From: Enterobacteriaceae endosymbiont of Donacia simplex
GTDB taxonomy: Bacteria > Pseudomonadota > Gammaproteobacteria > Enterobacterales > Enterobacteriaceae
Direction of reading: 5' to 3'
DNA: 64,000 bases
Assembly (NCBI RefSeq): GCF_012568645.1
Contig: NZ_CP046192.1
Coordinates: 288,802-352,801 of the forward strand
Under the pieces are notes generated by a model. It searched no databases and was not told the DNA's origin. It saw only the letters and a program-made list of their open reading frames with translations. The translations under genes were made by a program, and so were the position numbers. Below, piece by piece: positions 42,806 to 52,778 of the stretch (the first letter of the stretch is position 1; each line of letters starts with the position of its first letter).

Positions 42806-43990
42806 TTATTGTAAAACTTTAGTAACTACTCCTGCCCCAACTGTACGACCGCCTTCACGAATAGCAAAACGTAAACCATTAGTCATTGCTATAGGATAAA
42901 TTAATGTAACAATCATATTAATATTATCGCCAGGCATAACCATTTCAATATTTGAAGATAATTCTATAGTCCCCGTTACATCTGTAGTTCTAAAATAAAA
43001 TTGAGGACGATATCCTTTAAAAAAGGCTGTATGTCTACCACCTTCATCTTTAGATAAGATATAAACTTCTGCTTCAAATTTAATATGTGGTGTGATTGAA
43101 CCAGGTTTAGCTAAAACTTGTCCTCTTTCTATATCTTCTCTTTTAATTCCTCTAAGAAGAACTCCTACATTTTCACCCGCACGTCCTTCATCTAATAATT
43201 TACGAAACATTTCTACTCCAGTACAAATAGATTTTATAGTATTTCTAATACCTATAATTTCTACTTCTTCTCCTACTTTTATAATACCTCTTTCTACTCT
43301 TCCTGTTACTACTGTTCCTCTTCCTGAGATTGAAAAAACATCTTCTATAGGTAATAAAAAGGGTTTATCAATTGCTCTTATAGGATTAGGTATATACGTA
43401 TCTAAAGTATTTGCTAATTCAATAATTTTTTCTTCCCATTTTTTATCACCTTCAAGTGCTTTTAAAGCTGATCCTTGAATAATAGGAGTAGTATCTCCTG
43501 GGAAATTATATTGTGTTAATAAATCACGTACTTCCATTTCTACTAATTCTAATAATTCTTCATCATCAACCATATCACATTTGTTTAGAAAAACTATAAT
43601 ATAAGGAACTCCTACTTGTCTTGCTAATAAAATATGTTCTCTAGTTTGTGGCATAGGACCATCTGTTGCTGCAACTACTAATATAGCACCATCCATTTGT
43701 GCTGCTCCAGTAATCATATTTTTTACATAATCAGCATGTCCTGGACAATCTACATGAGCATAATGTCTGTTTTTAGTATCATATTCAACATGAGATGTAT
43801 TTATTGTTATACCTCTTGCTTTTTCTTCAGGAGCATTATCAATTTGATCAAATGCTTTTGCTGAACCACCATATTTTTTAGATAAAACAGTAGTTATTGC
43901 TGCTGTTAAAGTTGTTTTTCCATGATCGACATGTCCTATAGTACCCACATTAATATGTGGTTTAGAACGTTCAAATTTTTTTTTAGACAC
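42806..43990 (-). CDS. tuf: Elongation factor Tu
   Basis: EF-Tu delivers aminoacyl-tRNA to the ribosome. The 394 residues equal the E. coli length. GTPase motifs are [19 protein letters not shown] and NKCDMVDD; domains II and III end in [11 protein letters not shown]. The start is GTG at 43990 with AAGGAT upstream, as in E. coli tufA and tufB. The gene follows fusA (as tufA does) and precedes secE (as tufB does), so this single copy is the joint of two ancestral operons. Confidence 0.99.
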   Translation of the reverse strand: MSKKKFERSKPHINVGTIGHVDHGKTTLTAAITTVLSKKYGGSAKAFDQIDNAPEEKARGITINTSHVEYDTKNRHYAHVDCPGHADYVKNMITGAAQMDGAILVVAATDGPMPQTREHILLARQVGVPYIIVFLNKCDMVDDEELLELVEMEVRDLLTQYNFPGDTTPIIQGSALKALEGDKKWEEKIIELANTLDTYIPNPIRAIDKPFLLPIEDVFSISGRGTVVTGRVERGIIKVGEEVEIIGIRNTIKSICTGVEMFRKLLDEGRAGENVGVLLRGIKREDIERGQVLAKPGSITPHIKFEAEVYILSKDEGGRHTAFFKGYRPQFYFRTTDVTGTIELSSNIEMVMPGDNINMIVTLIYPIAMTNGLRFAIREGGRTVGAGVVTKVLQ

Positions 43991-44041
43991 AGATTAATAT
44001 CCTTCTAAATAAATTAATATATATTTAATCTTATTAAAATT

Positions 44042-46159
44042 TTATGATTTAGATCTAGATTCAATAATTATTTTTGCAATACTATTAGGTGCTTTAATAT
44101 ATTTTAAAAATTCCATAGTATATGAAGCTCTTCCTTGACTATAAGAACGTAAATCAGTAGCATAACCAAACATTTCTGATAAAGGAACACAAGCACGTAT
44201 AGTTTTTCCAGTAGGAATATTATTCATACCTTCTATAATTCCTCTTCTACGATTTAAATCTCCAATAACATCTCCCATATATTCTTCGGGAGTTTCAACT
44301 TCTACTTTCATTATAGGTTCAAGTAAAATAGGATTAGCTTTTTTAAATGCATTTTTAAATGCAATAGCCGCAGCTAATTTAAAAGCTAATTCAGAAGAAT
44401 CTACATCATGATAAGAACCATAATGAAGTCTTACTGAAATATTGACCACGGGATAACTTGCCATAGGTCCAGATTTTAATTGTTCTTGAATACTTTTATC
44501 TATTGCTGAAATATATTCACTAGGTATTACACCACCTTTTATATCATTAGTAAATAAATAACCTATATTATTTTTTTGTGATTTTAATGGAGCAATATCT
44601 ATTACTACATGCCCATATTGTCCTCTGCCGCCAGTTTGTTTAATATATTTTCCTTCTATATTAGTAATAGTGTTTTGTATAGTTTCTCTATAAGAAACTT
44701 GTGGTTTTCCAATATTTGCAGATACATTAAATTCTCTTTTCATTCTATCAACAATTATTTCTAAATGTAATTCTCCCATACCAGCAATAATAGTTTGATT
44801 TGTTTCTTCATTTGTCCAACTTTTTAATGAAGGATCTTCTTTTATAAGACGATTTAAAGCTAAACCCATTTTTTCTTGATCTATTTTAGTTTTAGGTTCT
44901 ATTGCAATAGAAATAACAGGTTCTGGAAATTCCATAGTTTCCAAAATAATACATTTATTAATATCACATAATGTATCTCCTGTTGTTACATTTTTTAATC
45001 CAATAGCAGCTGCAATATCTCCAGCATATACTTTTTTTATTTCTTCTCTTTTATTAGCATGCATTTGAACAATTCTACCAATACGTTCTTTTTGGTTTTT
45101 TATAGAATTATATATAGTTTCTCCACTACTAATAGTTCCAGAATATACTCTAAAAAAAGTTAAATTCCCAACAAAAGAATCATTAGCAATTTTAAAAGCT
45201 AAAGCAGAAAACGGTTCTTTATCATTAGTATTACGAGTTACTATAATTTTTTTTTTATTATTAGATATTCCTTGAATTGGAGGTATATCTTTAGGTGATG
45301 GTAAATAATCAATTATTGCATCTAATAATGCTTGTACTCCTTTATTTTTAAAAGCGGAACCACATGTTATTAAAGTAATTTCATTATTTAAAACTCTTTT
45401 TCTTAAAGAAGATTTAATTTCCTGTATCGAAATTTTATTTCCATTTAAATATTTTTCTAATAATATTTCATTAGATTCTACTGCAGTTTCTATTAATTTT
45501 TGATTCCAAACTTCAGCTTCTTTTTTCATATTTAAAGGTATACTGGTATAGTTACAATTTATTCCTTGATCTTGTTCATTCCAATTCAAAGCTTTCATTT
45601 GTATTAAATCAATTATACCCGTAAATTGTTGTTCAGAACCAATAGGTAATTGTAATGGAACTGCTTCTGTTAATAAATTATTTTCTATTTGTTGAATTAC
45701 TTTTTTAAAATTTGCACCCATTCTATCCATTTTATTTATAAAAGCAATTCTGGGCACTTTATATTTATTAGCCTGTCTCCATACTGTTTCTGACTGAGGT
45801 TGTACTCCTCCTACGGCACAATAGATCATAACAACACCATCTAAAACTCTCATAGAACGTTCTACTTCAATTGTAAAATCTACATGTCCTGGTGTATCAA
45901 TAATATTAATTCTATGTGATTTATATTGATTAAACATTCCTGTCCAAAAAGTTGTGGTGGCAGCAGAAGTAATTGTAATTCCTCTTTCTTGTTCTTGTTC
46001 CATCCAATCCATTGTAGCTGCACCATCATGAACTTCTCCTATTTTATGATTTACTCCTGTATAAAATAAAATTCTTTCTGTTGTAGTTGTTTTTCCTGCA
46101 TCAATATGTGCGCTAATACCAATATTACGATATCTTGTTATAGGAGTTTTACGGCCCAT
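44042..46159 (-). CDS. fusA: Elongation factor G
   Basis: EF-G is the translocase GTPase and also acts in ribosome recycling. The 705 residues (E. coli 704) show [37 protein letters not shown], and domain IV segments including GGVIPSEYI and RRGIIEGM. It lies between rpsG and tuf as in the str operon. Confidence 0.99.
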   Translation of the reverse strand: MGRKTPITRYRNIGISAHIDAGKTTTTERILFYTGVNHKIGEVHDGAATMDWMEQEQERGITITSAATTTFWTGMFNQYKSHRINIIDTPGHVDFTIEVERSMRVLDGVVMIYCAVGGVQPQSETVWRQANKYKVPRIAFINKMDRMGANFKKVIQQIENNLLTEAVPLQLPIGSEQQFTGIIDLIQMKALNWNEQDQGINCNYTSIPLNMKKEAEVWNQKLIETAVESNEILLEKYLNGNKISIQEIKSSLRKRVLNNEITLITCGSAFKNKGVQALLDAIIDYLPSPKDIPPIQGISNNKKKIIVTRNTNDKEPFSALAFKIANDSFVGNLTFFRVYSGTISSGETIYNSIKNQKERIGRIVQMHANKREEIKKVYAGDIAAAIGLKNVTTGDTLCDINKCIILETMEFPEPVISIAIEPKTKIDQEKMGLALNRLIKEDPSLKSWTNEETNQTIIAGMGELHLEIIVDRMKREFNVSANIGKPQVSYRETIQNTITNIEGKYIKQTGGRGQYGHVVIDIAPLKSQKNNIGYLFTNDIKGGVIPSEYISAIDKSIQEQLKSGPMASYPVVNISVRLHYGSYHDVDSSELAFKLAAAIAFKNAFKKANPILLEPIMKVEVETPEEYMGDVIGDLNRRRGIIEGMNNIPTGKTIRACVPLSEMFGYATDLRSYSQGRASYTMEFLKYIKAPNSIAKIIIESRSKS

Positions 46160-46319
46160 ATATTTATTCCTCTATTTTATTATATAAAAAAATTTAAAAT
46201 TATATTAATATTATTTTAATAAAATATTAAATATTAAATATTGATTTAGCTACGCATATTTTATTGATTAATTGATTCATTATATTTTAAATTATTTAAA
46301 TTTTTTTTAATCTAATATC

Positions 46320-46790
46320 TTACCAACGGTAATGAGCAAAAGCTTTATTAGCTTCTGCCATTTTATGTATTTCTTCACGTTTTTTAACAGCATTTCCTTT
46401 ATTTTCCAAAGCATCTAATAATTCATTAGTTAATTTTATAATCATAGATTTTTCATGTCTTTTTCTTGCAGAATTAACTAACCAACGCATAGCTAAAGTA
46501 TTTCTTCTTATTGGTCTAATTTCAACAGGAACTTGATATGTTGAACCACCTACTCTTCTTGATTTTACTTCAACTATAGGTTTTACATTTTCTAATACGT
46601 TTAAAAAAATATCTATTTCTTTTTTACCTATTTTTTTTTTTATTGTATTTAATGCAGAATAAACAATAGACTCTGCAATAGATTTTTTACCATTTATCAT
46701 AAGTATATTAATAAATTTAGCTAATAAATCTGATTCAAATTGAGGATCTGGTAATATTTTTCTTTGACTAATTATTCTTCTACGAGGCAT
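46320..46790 (-). CDS. rpsG: 30S ribosomal protein S7
   Basis: S7 organises the 3' domain of 16S rRNA and represses the str operon in E. coli. The start ATG at 46790 gives [16 protein letters not shown], matching the family; an upstream in-frame ATG at 46805 would add MESIS, but its GGAG bases are the natural Shine-Dalgarno for the inner start. The 156 residues include [34 protein letters not shown] and the C-terminal [11 protein letters not shown]. It lies between rpsL and fusA. Confidence 0.97.
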   Translation of the reverse strand: MPRRRIISQRKILPDPQFESDLLAKFINILMINGKKSIAESIVYSALNTIKKKIGKKEIDIFLNVLENVKPIVEVKSRRVGGSTYQVPVEIRPIRRNTLAMRWLVNSARKRHEKSMIIKLTNELLDALENKGNAVKKREEIHKMAEANKAFAHYRW

Positions 46791-46853
46791 AGAAATTGAC
46801 TCCATTTTTTAATAAAACTCAAATAAATATAAATAAAATAATACTTAATAATA

Positions 46854-47225
46854 TTATTTAGGTTTTTTTGCTCCATATTTTGATCTACCTTGTTTACGAT
46901 CTTTTACTCCAGTACAATCTAAAGCACCTCTAATAGTATGATATCTAACTCCAGGTAAATCTTTTACTCTACCCCCTCTTATTAAAATTACAGAATGTTC
47001 TTGTAAATTATGTCCTTCTCCTGAAATATAAGAAGTTACTTCAAAACCATTTGTTAACCTTACTCTACATACTTTTCTTAAAGCAGAATTTGGTTTTTTA
47101 GGAGTTGTTGTATATACTTTTGTACATACACCTCTTTTTTGTGGAGAAGAATTTAAAGCAGGTACATTTGTTTTAATTATTTTTCGTTTTCTATATTTTC
47201 TAACCAATTGATTAATTGTTGCCAT
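46854..47225 (-). CDS. rpsL: 30S ribosomal protein S12
   Basis: S12 sits at the decoding centre. The 123 residues (E. coli 124) include [21 protein letters not shown], the decoding loop [18 protein letters not shown], and [19 protein letters not shown]. It begins the str operon, downstream of the tusDCB genes as in E. coli. Confidence 0.99.
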   Translation of the reverse strand: MATINQLVRKYRKRKIIKTNVPALNSSPQKRGVCTKVYTTTPKKPNSALRKVCRVRLTNGFEVTSYISGEGHNLQEHSVILIRGGRVKDLPGVRYHTIRGALDCTGVKDRKQGRSKYGAKKPK

Positions 47226-47282
47226 ATTTTTTCCTAAATTTTAAAAATTATATTTATTTTTAAATATTTTTATTTAAAATAC

Positions 47283-47582
47283 TTACCATATTATTTGTTT
47301 TTTATTTTTTATTATTAAATTAACAAATTTTTTATAATTTATACGTATAATTTTTTCTGAAATATTTAAATTTAAACCTCTGGCCAATATATCATCATTT
47401 ATTGCAAAGATTAATATTTTAATTTTTCGTTTTTTTTTAATAATTTTTTTCATAAAAACACTATTTTTTAATCCAGCTAATATCCCATCTTGAATTAATA
47501 ATAAATTATCATTTTTATTTAAAATATTTAATAATAAAGAAAAATTACAAGATGTTGGAGAACTAAATAAGGTATATAACAT
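47283..47582 (-). CDS. tusB: Sulfurtransferase complex subunit TusB
   Basis: TusB is part of the TusBCD heterohexamer that relays sulphur from TusA to TusE and MnmA for 2-thiolation of U34 in tRNA-Glu, -Gln and -Lys. The 99 residues (E. coli 95) align from MLYTLFSSPTSCNFSLLL through LLLIQDGILAGL and NDDILARGLNLNIS to a C-terminal tryptophan. It is the last gene of tusDCB before rpsL. tRNA-Gln(UUG) in this window is a likely substrate. Confidence 0.92.
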   Translation of the reverse strand: MLYTLFSSPTSCNFSLLLNILNKNDNLLLIQDGILAGLKNSVFMKKIIKKKRKIKILIFAINDDILARGLNLNISEKIIRINYKKFVNLIIKNKKQIIW

Positions 47583-47600
47583 ATAAAATATTTTATTTAA

Positions 47601-47957
47601 TTAAAAGTTAAGAATTATATTATAATTATTAATTTTTTTTTTCCATACTAATGGATTTATAATTTCAACTGGTATAATCCAACTATTATTTTTTATTCCT
47701 AATAGTTTTAAAGATTTTGAACAAACAAAATAATTTTTAATATTACATAATTGTAAAATACTAAAACTAATATTATAATTTTTTAATAAAAATTCTTTTG
47801 GTTTTTGTTGTTTTTGTATTTGTAAAATACCATCTCCTATAAAAAATAAAGCTATATCCTCAGTTAATGAGGATATAGATATTGCAGCATCAAGTCCTTC
47901 TTTACCAAGACTATTTCCATAAGGAGATGTTGAAAATATAAATGCTATTTTATTCAT
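47601..47957 (-). CDS. tusC: Sulfurtransferase complex subunit TusC
   Basis: TusC is the middle subunit of the TusBCD sulphur relay. The 118 residues (E. coli 119) show MNKIAFIFSTSPYGNSLGKEGLDA, DIALFFIGDGI and CSKSLKLLGI, matching the DsrF-like family. The start overlaps the tusD stop by one base (TAATG), a sign of translational coupling. Confidence 0.95.
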   Translation of the reverse strand: MNKIAFIFSTSPYGNSLGKEGLDAAISISSLTEDIALFFIGDGILQIQKQQKPKEFLLKNYNISFSILQLCNIKNYFVCSKSLKLLGIKNNSWIIPVEIINPLVWKKKINNYNIILNF

Positions 47958-48352
47958 TAAAATTGAACTAAACGATCACAAGTTAATATGGATTTTGTAA
48001 ATGTACTTAAAGTAGTTATTTTAAAGTTACTATCAATAATATTATTAATTCTTTTTTTTAAATTAATAAAATTATTTTTTTCCTTTAAAATTAAACCTCT
48101 TTTCTTAGCAGAAGAAATACATAAATATAAATCAATACGATGTTTTATACTTAATTCTTTCCAAGAATTAAGTAAATTAAATCCATCATTATCAAATTTA
48201 ATATTTTTATTAGCATTACATACTCCATTTCGATAAAAAAAAATATTTTTTACTATATTTTTTGTTTGTATTACTGCTTTAGTAAATAAGTATGCAGAAT
48301 AAGAATTCTGACTATTATATGGAGCTTCTGTAACTAATATTACAAAAATCAT
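47957..48352 (-). CDS. tusD: Sulfurtransferase complex subunit TusD
   Basis: TusD is the DsrE-like subunit carrying the active persulphide cysteine. The 131 residues (E. coli 128) include FVILVTEAPYNSQNSYSAYLF, FFYRNGVCNANKNI and DLYLCISSAKKRGLI, whose cysteine corresponds to the catalytic Cys78 of E. coli, and the C-terminal LTCDRLVQF. It heads tusDCB. Confidence 0.95.
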   Translation of the reverse strand: MIFVILVTEAPYNSQNSYSAYLFTKAVIQTKNIVKNIFFYRNGVCNANKNIKFDNDGFNLLNSWKELSIKHRIDLYLCISSAKKRGLILKEKNNFINLKKRINNIIDSNFKITTLSTFTKSILTCDRLVQF

Positions 48353-48430
48353 ATTATTAATCCAAAAACATGTCTTATGTTAATTTAATATAATTTCTTT
48401 TCTTAAATATATATTATTTTAATATATTTA

Positions 48431-49276
48431 TTATTTAGATATTGAATCTCTAATATCTACAAGTTCAATTTCAAATATTAAGGTAGAATTAGTTGGTATT
48501 CCAGAAATAATTTCTGAGCCATAAGCTAATTTTGGAGGTACTACTAATGTTATTTTACCACCTTTTTTAATATATTTTAAACCTTCTTTCCATCCATCTA
48601 TCACTTGTTGTAAGATAATAAATAAAGGTTTATTTGGTTCTGTGCTATCAAATTCAGTTCCATCAATTAATTTTCCTGTATATTTAACAACAATAATTTG
48701 ATTATTATTCGTAATTTTTTTACCAGAACCTATTTTATTAATTTTATATACTAATCCACTTTTACTTTTTTTAGCATTTTTTCTTTTTAAAAATTTTTTA
48801 ATATACTGTTGGCCTATTTTTTTATTTATTTTTGATTCATTTTGTATTTCATCTGGCGTATTAATATTTTGTAAAGTTGAATCGAATAATTGTAATACTC
48901 TATCAATTTCATCATCAGAAAGTTTATATTGTCCATCTAAAGAATCAGATACACCTTGAAGAATTAATTTTCTACTTAATATTATTTTTAATATTTTTTG
49001 TATTTGATATGAATGAGTTAAATTTTTTCCTATTAGGGCACCTAAAGCATAGGAAATTTTATCATTATCATCTTTAAAAAAGATTTCTTTTTTTTTCTTT
49101 TCTATATTTTGTTTTTTTTTTTGATTTTTTATTTTTTTTTTAATAATATTTTTAGATTTATTACTATTCCACCAAGATACATTATTTAATGTAAATGCGT
49201 TTGTAGTAGATATATTTAATCCAATACTTAAAATCAATATAAGAAATATTGATACTTTTTTAGTAAAAAATTTCAT
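48431..49276 (-). CDS. fkpA: FKBP-type peptidyl-prolyl isomerase FkpA
   Basis: FkpA is a periplasmic chaperone and prolyl isomerase. The 281 residues (E. coli 270) start with a signal peptide (charged start, hydrophobic core SIFLILILSIGLNIS, cleavage probably after TNA near residue 27). A Lys-rich linker and the dimerisation helices (DKISYALGALIGKNL, SDSLDGQYKLSDDEI-like) follow, then the FKBP domain with VVKYTGKLIDGTEFDST, VIDGWKEGLKYIKKGGK and PPKLAYGS. Upstream of tusD, as fkpA lies near tusDCB in E. coli. Confidence 0.95.
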   Translation of the reverse strand: MKFFTKKVSIFLILILSIGLNISTTNAFTLNNVSWWNSNKSKNIIKKKIKNQKKKQNIEKKKKEIFFKDDNDKISYALGALIGKNLTHSYQIQKILKIILSRKLILQGVSDSLDGQYKLSDDEIDRVLQLFDSTLQNINTPDEIQNESKINKKIGQQYIKKFLKRKNAKKSKSGLVYKINKIGSGKKITNNNQIIVVKYTGKLIDGTEFDSTEPNKPLFIILQQVIDGWKEGLKYIKKGGKITLVVPPKLAYGSEIISGIPTNSTLIFEIELVDIRDSISK

Positions 49277-49336
49277 TTTTTCTCCAAAATTTTTTAGTAA
49301 GATTAAAAATTATAATATATTATAATATATATATAT

Positions 49337-49364
49337 AAAATAAGATAATAAATTATCTTATTTT
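49337..49364 (-). terminator. Putative terminator hairpin between asd and fkpA
   Basis: Perfect inverted repeat (49337-49349 with 49352-49364) of core TAAGATAAT, about 60 bp after the asd stop and followed on the minus strand by A/T alternation. The outer bases provide a short T-run. The same core recurs in the hairpin after htpG at 55985-56018. Confidence 0.5.
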
Positions 49365-49424
49365 ATATAAATATTACTTTTAATAAAATAAAAAAACAAG
49401 CTGAAATATTAATTTTATAAAAAA

Positions 49425-50543
49425 TTAAATTAATAATTTTAACATTCTTCTTAGTGGTTCTGATGCTCCCCAAAGTAATTGATCACCTACTGAAAAAATT
49501 GAGAAACAATTTTTTTCTATATTTAATTTTTTTATTCTACCTACAAATATATCTAATTTACCATTAATAAAAGAAGGAGTAAGATAATTAATAGTATCAT
49601 TAAAGTTATTTGGTATAATCTTAACCCATTTATTATTAGAATTAATAATATAATGAATATTATCTATAGATAAGTTCTTATTTAACTTTATTGTAAAAGA
49701 TTGACTATGTGAACGTAAAGTAGCAACTCTAACACATAATCCATCAATTGGGATTATTTTTGTTGTATTTAAAATTTTATTAGTTTCAAACTGTCCTTTC
49801 CATTCTTCTTTTGTTTGTCCACTATTATTTATTTTTTTATCTATCCATGGAATTACATTATTAATTAAAGGAACATGAAAATAATTTTTAGGAAAATCGG
49901 AAGAATACATTTGTTTTGAAATTTCTTTTTCTATATTTAGAATATTATTATTAAAAGAATTATTTTTAATTAAATTATTTATATTTTTAGAAATATATTG
50001 CATTTGTAAAATAAGTTCTTTCATAAACTTTGCACCAGCTCCTGATGCTGCTTGATATGTAGAAACAGAAATCCAATCAATTAAATTATTTTTAAATAAA
50101 CCACCTAAAGCCATTAACATTAAACTAACAGTACAATTTCCTCCTACAAAAGTTTTTACTCCCATATTTAATTTTTGTTGTATATATTCCAAATTAATAG
50201 GATCTAAAACAATAACAGCATCTTCTAATGTTCTTAAATTAGATGCAGCATCTATCCAATAACCATTCCAACCTATTTGACGTAATTTAAAATATATTTT
50301 GTTTGTGTATTCACTTCCTTGACAAGTTACAATTATATCTAATTCAAATAATTTTTTAAAATCATAAGCATTTTCTAACTTAATATTTTTATGTTTTATT
50401 TTAAAATTAGTAATGTATTCTCCATGCTGAGAAGTAGTAAAAAAAATAGCATTAATATAATTAAAATCTTTTTTTTTTAACATTCTATTTATAAGAACCG
50501 AACCTACCATTCCTCTCCAACCAATAAAACCAACATTTTTCAT
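49425..50543 (-). CDS. asd: Aspartate-semialdehyde dehydrogenase
   Basis: Asd reduces aspartyl phosphate to aspartate semialdehyde, the branch point towards lysine/diaminopimelate, threonine and methionine. The 372 residues (E. coli 367) show the NADP loop GFIGWRGMVGSVLINRM, the catalytic cysteine in FVGGNCTVSLMLMALGG, STYQAASGAGAKFMKELI and RVATLRSHSQSFTIKL with the catalytic histidine. It could serve amino-acid supply to the host, wall diaminopimelate, or both. Confidence 0.98.
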   Translation of the reverse strand: MKNVGFIGWRGMVGSVLINRMLKKKDFNYINAIFFTTSQHGEYITNFKIKHKNIKLENAYDFKKLFELDIIVTCQGSEYTNKIYFKLRQIGWNGYWIDAASNLRTLEDAVIVLDPINLEYIQQKLNMGVKTFVGGNCTVSLMLMALGGLFKNNLIDWISVSTYQAASGAGAKFMKELILQMQYISKNINNLIKNNSFNNNILNIEKEISKQMYSSDFPKNYFHVPLINNVIPWIDKKINNSGQTKEEWKGQFETNKILNTTKIIPIDGLCVRVATLRSHSQSFTIKLNKNLSIDNIHYIINSNNKWVKIIPNNFNDTINYLTPSFINGKLDIFVGRIKKLNIEKNCFSIFSVGDQLLWGASEPLRRMLKLLI

Positions 50544-50726
50544 TATTACCTCTTATAAAATTATATTTTTTGTTTAATTTATCATGTGAATGTTATATAC
50601 AAATATGTTTTATATTAAAATATTAAATATAATAAAATATTTAAATAGATATTTTTTATAATTTATTAAATTTATTAAAAAAAATATTTAAAATATCTAT
50701 AATAAATTTTTTTTTAATATGATTTT

Positions 50727-51416
50727 TTAGTCAAATGGAATTATTTTATTTATATTCCAATTAATTGGTTTTTTTTTTTGTAAAATAAGATATTTGTTTG
50801 TTTTAGAAAAATGTTTACAAAAATAAAATCCTTTATAAAAGGATAAAGGAGATGGATGTGATGTAGTTAAAACTAAATTTTTTGATGTTATAAAATTTAT
50901 TTTTTTTTTAGCATATGACCCCCATAATAGAAAAACAATGTTGTTGTAATTATAATTAATTATTTTGATTACATTATTTGTAAAAATTTCCCAACCAATA
51001 TTCGAATGAGATTGAGGTTTTCCTTGTTCTACAGTTAAAATAGAATTTAATAACATTACTCCTTCATTAACCCAATTTATTAAATATCCATGATTAGGAA
51101 TTATAAATTCAGGTATATCTAATTTTAAAGCTTTGTAAATATTTTTTAATGTAGGAGGAATAGTTATATTAGGCATAACTGAAAAAGCTAAACCATTAGC
51201 TTGATTAATACCATAATAAGGATCTTGACCAATAATTACTGCTTTTAAATTATTAAAATTTATTTTTTTAAAAATATTAAAAATATATTTTTTTTTAGGA
51301 TAAATAATTTTTTTATTATCAATATCTGTATTAATTTTTTTAATTAATTTTATAAAATAACTTTTTTTTTTTTCTTGTTGAAAAAATTTTTTCCATATAA
51401 AATTTTTATTTTGCAT
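50727..51416 (-). CDS. ung: Uracil-DNA glycosylase
   Basis: Ung removes uracil from DNA arising from cytosine deamination. Starting at the ATG at 51416 it has 229 residues, the E. coli length; an upstream in-frame ATG at 51482 would add 22 residues without family counterpart. Motifs: GQDPYYGINQANGLAFSV (the catalytic Asp is kept but the family GQDPYH histidine is Tyr), LLNSILTVEQGKPQSHSNIGWE, and the DNA-intercalating TTSHPSPLSFYKGF. It lies divergently from rpsF. Confidence 0.94.
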   Translation of the reverse strand: MQNKNFIWKKFFQQEKKKSYFIKLIKKINTDIDNKKIIYPKKKYIFNIFKKINFNNLKAVIIGQDPYYGINQANGLAFSVMPNITIPPTLKNIYKALKLDIPEFIIPNHGYLINWVNEGVMLLNSILTVEQGKPQSHSNIGWEIFTNNVIKIINYNYNNIVFLLWGSYAKKKINFITSKNLVLTTSHPSPLSFYKGFYFCKHFSKTNKYLILQKKKPINWNINKIIPFD

Positions 51417-51542
51417 AATAATATTTAATTTGTAAAATATAAATTTATGTAATTTTAAAAAAATATTATATAATATTTTCATAAAAATAAATTTTTTATA
51501 TTTTCATTCTTTTTTTTAACATTTTATTAAAAAAATAACTTT

Positions 51543-51548
51543 AAGGAG
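51543..51548 (+). promoter_or_regulatory. Strong Shine-Dalgarno of rpsF
   Basis: AAGGAG lies seven bases before the rpsF ATG, one of the best ribosome-binding sites in the window and well above the weak leaders of most neighbours. Confidence 0.85.
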
Positions 51549-51555
51549 TATAAAA

Positions 51556-51921
51556 ATGAACTATTATGAAATAATTTTAATGATTAATCCAAATCAAAGT
51601 GATCAAATAAATAATATTATTAAATATTATAAAAAGTTTATTTTAAAAAATGATGGTTTTATTTCAAGGTTTGAAGATTGGGGAAGAAGACAATTATCTT
51701 ATCCTATACTTAGATTACATAAAGCACATTATATATTAATGAATATTACCTTAAATAATATTAGTATAATAAAAAAACTTGAAAAAAGTTTAAGAATTAA
51801 TGAATATATTATCAGATATCTTATAATTAAAACAAAAACAGAAAGAAAAAATATGTCTTGTATTTTAAAATCAAGAGATGAATTTCAAGAAAAACGTAAT
51901 GATGTTATAAAAACAATATAA
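51556..51921 (+). CDS. rpsF: 30S ribosomal protein S6
   Basis: S6 binds the central domain of 16S rRNA together with S18. The 121 residues (E. coli 131) show [43 protein letters not shown] and [15 protein letters not shown]; the acidic tail of E. coli is lost. It opens rpsF-rpsR-rplI; priB, which follows rpsF in E. coli, is missing. Confidence 0.97.
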   Translation: MNYYEIILMINPNQSDQINNIIKYYKKFILKNDGFISRFEDWGRRQLSYPILRLHKAHYILMNITLNNISIIKKLEKSLRINEYIIRYLIIKTKTERKNMSCILKSRDEFQEKRNDVIKTI

Positions 51922-51970
51922 TATAAATTTCTATAAATACACTTGTTTAATAAATATTAGAGGTTATTTA

Positions 51971-52198
51971 ATGGTACGTTATTTTCGTCGTCGTAAATTT
52001 TGTCGTTTTACAGCAGAAGGGATTAAAGAAATTGATTATAAAAATATTTATATTTTAAAAAATTTTATTACCGAAAGTGGAAAAATTGTTCCAAGTAGAA
52101 TAACTGGTACTAAAGCAAAATATCAACGTCAATTAGCTAAAGCTATAAAATTAGCAAGATATTTATCTTTAATATCTTATACTGATCATCATAAATAA
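51971..52198 (+). CDS. rpsR: 30S ribosomal protein S18
   Basis: S18 pairs with S6 on the platform. The 75 residues equal the E. coli length: [29 protein letters not shown] start, [20 protein letters not shown] and [18 protein letters not shown]. It follows rpsF with a GAGGTT ribosome-binding site. Confidence 0.98.
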   Translation: MVRYFRRRKFCRFTAEGIKEIDYKNIYILKNFITESGKIVPSRITGTKAKYQRQLAKAIKLARYLSLISYTDHHK

Positions 52199-52256
52199 AT
52201 TTATAAAATTATTATTTTATTTTAATTAAATTGTAAATTATAAAGAGTACTAAATA

Positions 52257-52709
52257 ATGAAAATAATTTTATTAGATTCTATTTTAGGTTTAGGTAAAAA
52301 ATCTCAAATTATAAATGTTAAACCTGGATATGCACGTAATTTTTTAATACCTAAAAATAAAGGTATTATTGCGACAAAAAGTAATATTAATTTTTTAAAA
52401 GAAAAACTTTTAGAAAAAAAATCTAAATTATTAAATATTTTAAATAAAGCAAAATTAAAATTAAAAAAATTTAATTATATAGATAAAATAATAATTAAAG
52501 CTAAATCAGGAAAAAATGGAAAATTATTTGGATCAATTAATAAAAATGATATTATAAAAAAATTAAAAGAAATCGGATTTGATATCCTAAAAAAAGAAAT
52601 AAAATTACCTAAAGGAAGTTTAAAAAAAATAGGAGAATATAATATTCTTTTTCAATTTCATGAAAAAGTTTCAGTGAAAAAAATAATTTATATAATAAAT
52701 GATAAATAA
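52257..52709 (+). CDS. rplI: 50S ribosomal protein L9
   Basis: L9 binds near the L1 stalk base with an extended helix joining two domains. The 150 residues (E. coli 149) start MKIILLDSILGLGKKSQIINVKPGYARNFLIP, followed by a Lys-rich central helix and a C-terminal domain with KSGKNGKLFGSI and PKGSLKKIGEYNI. The order rpsR-rplI is conserved. Confidence 0.97.
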   Translation: MKIILLDSILGLGKKSQIINVKPGYARNFLIPKNKGIIATKSNINFLKEKLLEKKSKLLNILNKAKLKLKKFNYIDKIIIKAKSGKNGKLFGSINKNDIIKKLKEIGFDILKKEIKLPKGSLKKIGEYNILFQFHEKVSVKKIIYIINDK

Positions 52710-52738
52710 TAAATTTTATTTAATTTAAAATTAAATTA

Positions 52739-52768
52739 TTGACTAATTAATAATTTTTTATGTATAAT
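52739..52768 (+). promoter_or_regulatory. Sigma-70 promoter of ffs
   Basis: TTGACT (52739-52744) and a perfect TATAAT (52763-52768) with an 18-bp spacer place the transcription start at about 52776, a few bases from the 5' end of the 4.5S RNA stem. This is one of only two near-consensus promoters in the window. Confidence 0.8.
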
Positions 52769-52778
52769 TACTGCATAT

